From NCBI GenBank assembly GCA_000697335.1, contig JNEM01011125.1, positions 1 through 31,399 on the forward strand: DNA of 31,399 bases, read 5' to 3'. A program made the position numbers and the translations under genes. This DNA comes from Conidiobolus incongruus B7586 (Eukaryota; Entomophthoromycota; Entomophthoromycetes; Entomophthorales; Conidiobolaceae). A model generated the notes under the pieces. It saw only the letters and a program-made list of their open reading frames with translations. It did not search any database and was not told where the DNA came from. This document shows, piece by piece, positions 25,623 to 31,399 of this stretch (positions within the stretch are counted from its first letter, which is position 1; each line of letters opens with the position of its first letter).

Positions 25623-25642
25623 ATGGGAAATTTTTTAATTTC
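25623..25642 (+). repeat. Terminal inverted repeat, left end of mariner copy 2
   Basis: Begins ATGGGAAATTTTTTAATTTC directly after the TA duplication and pairs imperfectly with the inverse of 26873-26894. Confidence 0.8.
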
Positions 25643-26872
25643 TGATTTTTCAAACATATTATTAGTTTGAAATAAATAAATATATACAAAGTTAATAGGA
25701 AATTATATATTTTTAATATATATATATATATTAGTTTTTTTGATTAAAAAATTAACTTTTTAAAATTGGTTGTTTAATTTAATCATGCTTAAACTAAATA
25801 GTAATCATCAAAAGTTTTTTATTTTGGTATTAGTAAAACTTAACCATAAACCCTCTAAAATTATTTAAAATTTACAAGCAGCTTTTAGTAATAAAGTATT
25901 ATCTAAATCAACAATTTATTATTAGGTAAATTACTTTAAAGTTAAGAGAGAAACTATTCAAAACCTGCTAAAATTTAAAAAACCAACTTCAACTATTACT
26001 TTTTTAATTGTAAATAGAGTGAAAAAATATATTAAAAAGCACTTTTTTATTTTAGTTAAAGAATTATCTAAGTACTTTAATATTAGTTTTACAAGTATTT
26101 TATATATTTTAAAGTTTAAACTAAAATTAATAAATAAAAATGTAAAATAGGTACCTTATAATTTAACTAAAGTTTAAAAAAAAGCTAGAGTAGTTATTAC
26201 TAAACAAAACTTATTAAAATATTACTAGAAGCTTAACCTTTTACAGTAAATAATTATAATTGATGAATCTTAAATCTTTATGTATAATCCTTTATTAAAA
26301 CACAAATCAAAATGCTAGATTAAGTTAAATTAACCCCCTCTACAAATCCCTTTAAATAAACACTTTGTTAATAAACAAATGTTAATTATTGTAATGGATT
26401 ATAATAGTATATGCTATTTTTATTTAGTTCCTGAAAAAAAATCAATTAATAATAAACTATATATTGCTTTTTTAAATAAAAGTATTTCTAATTAGTATTC
26501 TCAATATAATTTGAGAAAACCTATTATTTTATATAATAATTGCAAAATACATAAATCTAAAGCTGTAAAAAACTTTCTAATTAAAAATAACTGGAAAAAA
26601 CTACCACATCTAGTATATTCTCTTGATTATAACCTATGTGATTATAATTGCTTTAGGCAATTAAAAAACCAGCTTGCACAAAAGAAAATTTCTGCAGGAA
26701 AATTTAATTGGTTTGTAAAACATCAAATTTTAGTCTTTAATAAAAAGAACTGTTTTTTAAGTGTTAGAAGTTTGCTAAAAGTATGGTAAAAAGTTATTAA
26801 TAATAAAAGAAACTATTAAATTTATATTATATATTTATTTTTATATATTATATATTCAAATGTTTATTTATT

Positions 26873-26894
26873 TTTAATTGCAAAAAATTCCCAT
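26873..26894 (-). repeat. Terminal inverted repeat, right end of mariner copy 2
   Basis: Read on -, it begins ATGGGAATTTTTTGCAATT. TA follows on the + strand at 26895-26896. Confidence 0.8.
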
Positions 26895-26896
26895 TA

Positions 26897-27741
26897 TTAA
26901 AAATGCAAAGTAATATATTCTAAAATATAAATAGCTAAATATGCATTTTCCATTATTAAGTATTAAACAATAAATATCATGAACATTAATTAAAATAAGT
27001 ACAATTCTTAGTAAAAAATAAATAATATTTATATTTAATTGTAATTTCTGGATATTAATAATTCCAATATTTAATACTAGATAAATAATTAAAAAAATAT
27101 CCGTTAATATATTAATATATATTGGGTAAACTCTGTCTGAATATTAACAATTGAGATCAATTCTATTAAATCAATCGGTTAATTAATATATGTAAACAAA
27201 TATATATAACAAAAAATTATATTAATGTGATTTAATAAACCGTTAAAAATGTGCTATATATATTAATAGCTTGAATATTTGATATTTATGAAGATTCATG
27301 AAATCATTTTAATATCATTTGAAAATCTATATAAAATTATAAATGGTAGTTAGGAGATAAATAGTACATTGTAATTAATAAAAAAAATTCAAAAAAATAT
27401 TTACCAAGAATATTAAAATCTAGAGATATATCAATCCACTCTTTTAAATTTGAATTTAACTAGATTCATATTGATAGAGGATTAATTTAAAATAGTGATA
27501 TGGAAAATTTTTTAAAGGATCAAATGAACTAAATTGGGTAAATCGAATTTTTTTTCATTTTTTAGATTAATATAGTTATTTGTTGTTTATTAATATAACT
27601 GTAATTTTCAATTTATACTTTTATAATGTTTTTAGAGAGTTTTTTATTTTTATATTGATTGAGCTTGTATGTCATATTGTTATATTTAAAGAGAATGCTT
27701 ACTGAATTCCATATTTATTAGGATAACTTGCATTGATATAG
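26897..27741. other. AT-rich intergenic DNA
   Basis: No gene, RNA or repeat was seen between the mariner and the GC-richer region ahead of the CRH gene. Confidence 0.55.
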
Positions 27742-28150
27742 TGTATATTATTAAAGACTGCTAATATTCTAATTTCTGATATTGAGAGAAGTGTACGCAT
27801 GGGAAATAGCCAAAGTGTGGAGAGTAGAGGTAGTGGAATAGGGGTGAATGATTGGCTCTTGGAGAATTAAAAGTGTCAACAATTTAAAGTTTACTCCTTT
27901 TGGAGTCCGGAAGTGTGAGTTGAGTTAAATTTTAGATTTAGTCAAATGGTACTTTCAGTCTATGTGGGTGGTAGTTGTAATCCAATTTCAAAAGAAAGGT
28001 GGGGTAATGATCTTCTTGCAATTCGATAGGTGAATCCTCCCAGAATTACTACTAAAAGTATCCATTGAAAATCCTATAAATTGGTTTATCATGACTTACT
28101 TAAGCCGATTCATTTCACTTTTGCTATTTTTGAAATTTTTTTATAATTTC
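27742..28150 (+). promoter_or_regulatory. GC-richer region ahead of the CRH gene: promoter, or a gene relic
   Basis: Composition rises sharply against the AT-rich flank. CCAAT-type pentamers (ATTGG near 27851, CCAAT near 27982) and a small hairpin (ACTCC-TTTT-GGAGT, 27893-27906) suggest promoter function. Coding-like stretches also appear. One is an open + frame from 27742 to 27870, within which ATG 27799 opens a 23-residue ORF starting MGNSQSVES. The other is a stretch near 27945-28025 containing 'MVLSVYVGGSCNPISKERWG'. Both end at stops. The region may therefore be an eroded exon or gene now serving as promoter. The two readings cannot be separated from the sequence alone. Confidence 0.4.
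28075..28080 (+). promoter_or_regulatory. Candidate TATA box of the CRH gene
   Basis: TATAAA in a locally GC-richer context, about 105 bases before the preferred ATG at 28185. In such AT-rich DNA a TATAAA is weak evidence by itself; position and context are what support it. Confidence 0.4.
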
Positions 28151-28184
28151 ATATATTATGATAATTTGTTTTAATCCCTATAAT

Positions 28185-29252
28185 ATGGTCTCTTTATTAA
28201 TATTCTCATTATCGATTGCTTCAATTGCTGCTTTATGTGGTAATGGCACCAAATGTGATCAATGGAGTCCATGCTGCAGTGAACACGGTTTTTGCGGTAA
28301 AGATTACCAATTCTGTGGACTTGCATGTCAGCCCAATGGCAGTTTCCGTGAAGATTCCTGCTTAAAACCCCCTCAGTGTGATTCAACCACTTATACGTTT
28401 AACGATCCCAGCAGGCTGGTCAGTCGCGATGCGTTCAAAGGTGATTATCGAAAGGTTGATTGGGCTGTTACGGGGCAATATGAAGTAAAAAATGATGAAC
28501 TTATTATCAAAATGCCAAAGGGGTCAGGTGGTGGAAGAATCACGAGTACCCGATATGTTAATTATGGTAAAATATCAGTTGTAATGAAGGTTGCTAAAAC
28601 TGCTGGTGTAGTCTCTAGTTTCATCACCATGTCTGATGTTAAAGACGAAATTGACTGGGAATGGGTTGGTGGTGAGCCACAGATAGCGCAGACGAACTAC
28701 TACTCCAAAGGACATATCATCTATACTCATGGTACAAAAGTTCCCATCGGATCAGATGCAAGTGTTGACTTCCATGAATATACCATTGACTGGTCCCCTG
28801 GAAGAATCGTTTGGTTAATCGATGGGAAAGTGGTGCGAACTCTGACTAAGGCTGACACGGAAAAAGCTGGAGAGAGTGATTTCCCTGACACACCATCCAG
28901 AATTGAAATTGGGCTTTGGGATGGTGGTTCAGGTGCTGTGGGAACAAGAGAATGGGCTGGTGGGGTGATCGACTGGAGTAAAGCTCCAAATGGAGTCTTT
29001 AGTGTGATTGTCAAATCTGTCAAGGTAGAATGTACAGGTCCCCCCACATCCACTGATGACGATTATAAGAGAATCTTTGAAGGCAAATCGAACGCAACAT
29101 TACCTGGATCAGGAAAGTATCTTAATGGTGATTCGAGATATGGCTCTGATGTGTTTGATTCTGCAACAGTTACAGGAACCCTAAAGGTGTCTATCACGAC
29201 GATCATCATGGGATTTGTGCTGGTATTATTAAGTTTAAGCACTACTCTATAA
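28185..29252 (+). CDS. CRH-type cell-wall chitin-glucan transglycosylase (GH16 with CBM18)
   Basis: Family role: joins chitin to beta-glucan at the fungal cell surface. The product has 355 residues and a single exon. I chose ATG 28185 because it gives a clean signal peptide (MVSLLIFSLSIASIAA); an ATG at 28158 would add nine residues ahead of it. A hevein-like chitin-binding domain follows, with cysteines at 18, 24, 30, 31, 37, 44, 48 and 59. The GH16 domain starts near residue 66. Its catalytic motif DEIDWEW holds E155, D157 and E159 in the ExDxE form of CRH enzymes, and a WAGGVIDW motif comes later. The last ~20 residues are hydrophobic after a Ser/Thr/Gly-rich stretch, as in GPI-anchored proteins. 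Composition is well above the JmjC genes. A hairpin begins in its stop codon. Confidence 0.93.
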   Translation: MVSLLIFSLSIASIAALCGNGTKCDQWSPCCSEHGFCGKDYQFCGLACQPNGSFREDSCLKPPQCDSTTYTFNDPSRLVSRDAFKGDYRKVDWAVTGQYEVKNDELIIKMPKGSGGGRITSTRYVNYGKISVVMKVAKTAGVVSSFITMSDVKDEIDWEWVGGEPQIAQTNYYSKGHIIYTHGTKVPIGSDASVDFHEYTIDWSPGRIVWLIDGKVVRTLTKADTEKAGESDFPDTPSRIEIGLWDGGSGAVGTREWAGGVIDWSKAPNGVFSVIVKSVKVECTGPPTSTDDDYKRIFEGKSNATLPGSGKYLNGDSRYGSDVFDSATVTGTLKVSITTIIMGFVLVLLSLSTTL

Positions 29253-29281
29253 ACCTTGAAAAGCGAAAGCGATTCAAGGTT
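29252..29281 (+). terminator. 30-nt hairpin with GAAA tetraloop at the CRH stop codon
   Basis: AACCTTGAA (29252-29260) pairs perfectly with TTCAAGGTT (29273-29281). The 12 bases between form a further GC-GAAA-GC mini-stem closed by a GNRA-type tetraloop, with AA opposite GA as an internal loop. It starts on the last base of the stop codon. A role in mRNA 3' processing, stability or protein binding is possible; 'terminator' is only the nearest label. The structure is read directly; its role is inference. Confidence 0.6.
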
Positions 29282-30339
29282 CGGGTTACCGATTATAACA
29301 GCTTGTACAAATATTTTGTGTTAATATCCTTATTAATCCATATTGTATTTAATTTTCTTCTCATCCACCAATCAATACAAACTTGAAATTAATAATTTTT
29401 AATATTAATAATAACGTTTAAATGAAATTAATCGAATATTGACAATATCTTATGATATTATATTGACAAATCAAATAATTCTATTTATTGTTAATTTAAA
29501 CATATGTTAAAATATTTCCTTTAGTTTATTTGTTTAATATATTAATTTCTTTCACAAAATTGGACTAGTTAAAATGTCAAAATCAATATAAAAGCTAACT
29601 TTCAATATAACTAAATAAATTATTAAATATCAGATTCAAGCTCAAATGCATATTAATTCATTCCATCAGTTTCAATTCTTATAGAACATGCTATTTGAAA
29701 AACTTTTTTCAAGTATTAATTATTAATAATAAAAGAATATATTATCAAATTTTGTACACTATAGATCATATATTACATTTGAATAATCTAAAGTCTATCA
29801 ATTTTAAGTAATGAATATGCAGAATAGCAGTCATTCAATTAAATATTTCATTAATTAAAACAATTTATTCAATTTTATTTTCTTATTATTTATATTTTAA
29901 AACATGTGATACAAGTACATATTTCAGTAAGATTTTCTCATTATATGAAAATCAAATCAAATTATTGATCATTTAATTATTTAATGATTTGATTATAAAA
30001 ATCAGTATATTGTAAAAGTATATAGTTTATATTATTAAATGTCAAGCATAATCAAGGATTCAAATGAATTGGAAAATATAATCATTGTTTAATTAATATA
30101 TGAATAGAAATAAAAGGGTTTATTAATATAAAAATCATCTTATGGACAACGTTACAAAAATTGGTTGGGAGAATCAAATCCAAAGTTAAAACTTGCGAAA
30201 CCTGAGTTCAGATTAAATTAATGTAATTAAAAATAAGTTACATTAAGAGCTGATATGAAGAATGGTGAGCTAGATATCAATAGCGATAAACTGGTGTTCT
30301 AGTTATATGAATTCAAAAGATATAAAAAATGAACATGCC
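29282..30339. other. AT-rich DNA between converging CRH and HMG-box genes
   Basis: The two genes point at each other, so this holds both 3' flanks. No gene is seen in it. The last ~200 bases are less AT-rich and are probably the 3' UTR of the HMG-box gene. Confidence 0.55.
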
Positions 30340-31148
30340 CTAATGAAAGTGACTGCTACCGTGATGACTCTTCTTCTTTTTCTTGAGAAGGTTCACTTCG
30401 CTTGATCCATGGTAACCTCCGGGGGAGTGGTTGGAGTAGGACTTGTGACTCGATTTACTCTTGGACTTGTGTGAATGCTTGTCTTGGTGGTAGTTGTTAG
30501 TATCTGGATCATCAGAATCATCTTCGGGCTCGGGGGATTCACCTAAACCGTCATCATGGTCATAGCCACCGCGTTGTTCTTCAGACTTAGGAATATTCCC
30601 AGCCTTGTATTCAGCGAGTTTTCTGTTATAGATTTCGTTTTCTTCACGGTATTGAGCTTCATAGAACTAGAAAAATACAATAAACATCAAAGTGAACAAA
30701 CAAGAAATAAAAATGAGTACCTCACGGTCTGAAGCGGGAAGAGTGTTCCAAAGAGTACCCAATAATCTGGAAATTTCTTGAGAAGGAACATTGGGATTTT
30801 GAAGCTTGACAGTCTCTCTCTGATCCATACAGAAACGAATATAAGCAGAAAAAGGCTTCTTAGGAGCTAAAGGATCCACAGGAACCTTATTTTTCTTCTT
30901 GGGAACGGCGTTGGGCACTGCCGCAGAGTAAGAACCGGAGTGGCCGTTCATGGCCTCTGGGGGAAGATCCCCCAATCTGGCGAAGATTTGAGAGATATTG
31001 GCATAGGAGTCCGCCAAATTGGCAAATTGTTCATGAAGCTAAAAAAGAATATAAGATACATATTAAATGCGAAGTAGAGTAAACTTACAGCTCTGTATAA
31101 GTCTGCAGAATCGACAGACTTTCCGTGCTTTCTCTTCTGGTTAGACAT
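30340..31148 (-). CDS. HMG-box chromatin protein, three exons
   Basis: A predicted nuclear DNA-binding protein of 234 residues. Exons on - are 31148-31089, 31038-30721 and 30666-30340. The introns are 49 and 54 nt with GT-AG ends, and both junctions fall between codons. Residues 1-20 (MSNQKRKHGK...) are basic. About 21-45 form a helical stretch (LHEQFANLADSYANISQIF). A basic linker KKKNKVP precedes the HMG box at about 75-145, which begins DPLAPKKPFSAYIRFCMDQR and continues after the second intron as FYEAQYREENEIYNRKLAEYK. The acidic stretch PEPEDDSDDPD is followed by a His/Ser/Lys-rich tail. The box is of the HMGB/Nhp6/Nhp10 type, without sequence-specific MAT/SOX features I can see. A subunit of a remodelling complex is possible but not shown. 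Confidence 0.88.
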
Positions 31149-31222
31149 GAAATAAAATAAAATTGGCAGAAATCCTCGCAAGGTGAAAAAATATTTACTA
31201 CAGGCGTCCTGGACCACTATTT

Positions 31223-31370
31223 ATTGGAGATCGACTAGTATTTACCAATACATTACCCCCAATCTCCCCCATTGGCAATGCTGACAAATTGGCCAATCTC
31301 TGGCAATTATCGTGAAATCACATGCCAATGTATGTTATCTCGCATTAGCCAAATGAAACTTCTCACCAAT
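31223..31370. promoter_or_regulatory. Cluster of eight CCAAT boxes upstream of the HMG-box gene
   Basis: CCAAT or its inverse ATTGG occurs at 31223, 31245, 31259, 31271, 31288, 31293, 31325 and 31366 (first base), in both orientations, including the palindrome ATTGGCCAAT at 31288-31297. CCAAT is the site of the HAP/NF-Y complex. The cluster lies about 75-220 bases ahead of the HMG-box ATG and may also serve a gene beyond the right edge. The region is GC-rich for this window. Confidence 0.6.
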
Positions 31371-31399
31371 CCGGGTGGATCAGGGGGAATTGACCTTGG

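Larger units (their letters stand above)
25623..26894 (+). mobile_element. Mariner-family DNA transposon, copy 2 (inactive)
   Basis: A 1272-bp element with both ends intact and TA on each side (25621-25622 and 26895-26896), the normal mariner target duplication. The transposase frame runs from ATG 25785 to the stop at 26787-26789, about 335 codons, with many internal stops; the longest open stretch is the C-terminal 26511-26789. The motifs match copy 1: VPYNLT linker, IDES first site, second site YNNCKIH (Asn where mariners have catalytic Asp), third site YSLDYNLCDYNCF. Several stops fall where copy 1 has Gln or Trp, for example the Trp of copy 1's SNWYSQYN. The element lies in opposite orientation to copy 1, and the two bracket the JmjC array. 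Confidence 0.9.

Noticed and set aside
28727-29053. 108-codon - frame opposite the CRH gene
   Set aside because: Antisense shadow of the GH16 domain with no family signature.
1-31399. tRNA, rRNA or CRISPR-like features
   Set aside because: No tRNA T-arm/acceptor arrangement, rRNA segment or regularly spaced repeat was seen on either strand by eye.

Overview
The window is nuclear DNA from a fungus with a very AT-rich genome. Short islands of higher-GC coding sequence sit in long stretches of almost pure A/T. The fungal assignment rests on a cell-wall transglycosylase of the CRH type (chitin-binding domain plus GH16, probably GPI-anchored), on GT-AG introns of only about 46-54 nt, and on the Tc1/mariner relics. 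I cannot name the lineage. An early-diverging or otherwise strongly AT-biased fungus fits best, but that is inference.

Layout. 1-1120: a decayed Tc1-like transposon (+). 2216-2960: an unrecognised decayed coding stretch (+). 3731-4036 and 5438-5731: two intact single-exon genes (-) for ~100-residue proteins that are paralogs of each other and that I cannot match to any known family. 6449-7730: a mariner element (-) with both ends visible. 8330-8570: a weak coding relic (-). 8651-11572: AT-rich DNA without a supported gene. 11573-21813: a tandem array of three KDM3/JHDM2-like JmjC genes, all on +. The first (11573-14018) and third (19370-21813) are open once a small first intron is removed. 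The middle one (15610 to about 17932) is a pseudogene. All three share the same phase-1 intron after the 19th or 20th codon. 21814-25620: AT-rich, with one small coding-like scrap. 25623-26894: a second copy of the same mariner, on +, with intact TA target-site duplication. 27742-28150: an unusually GC-rich leader or gene relic. 28185-29252: the CRH-type gene, ending in a sharp RNA hairpin that starts in the stop codon. 30340-31148 (-): an HMG-box gene of three exons, with a dense cluster of CCAAT boxes upstream at 31223-31370.

How the parts relate. The JmjC proteins keep the iron-binding H-x-D...H residues and two cysteine-rich zinc-binding stretches, so they are probably nuclear histone-lysine (H3K9-type) demethylases. 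The HMG-box protein is also a chromatin protein. The CRH protein acts at the cell wall and is unrelated. The transposons carry many changes of the kind CpA to TpA (glutamine and tryptophan codons turned into stops, catalytic D/E turned into N/K), while the two intact JmjC genes and the CRH and HMG genes do not. This resembles repeat-induced point mutation, though plain AT mutation pressure could also produce it. The most novel items are the paralogous small-protein pair, the JmjC tandem array flanked by inverted mariner copies, the hairpin at the CRH stop codon and the CCAAT cluster.
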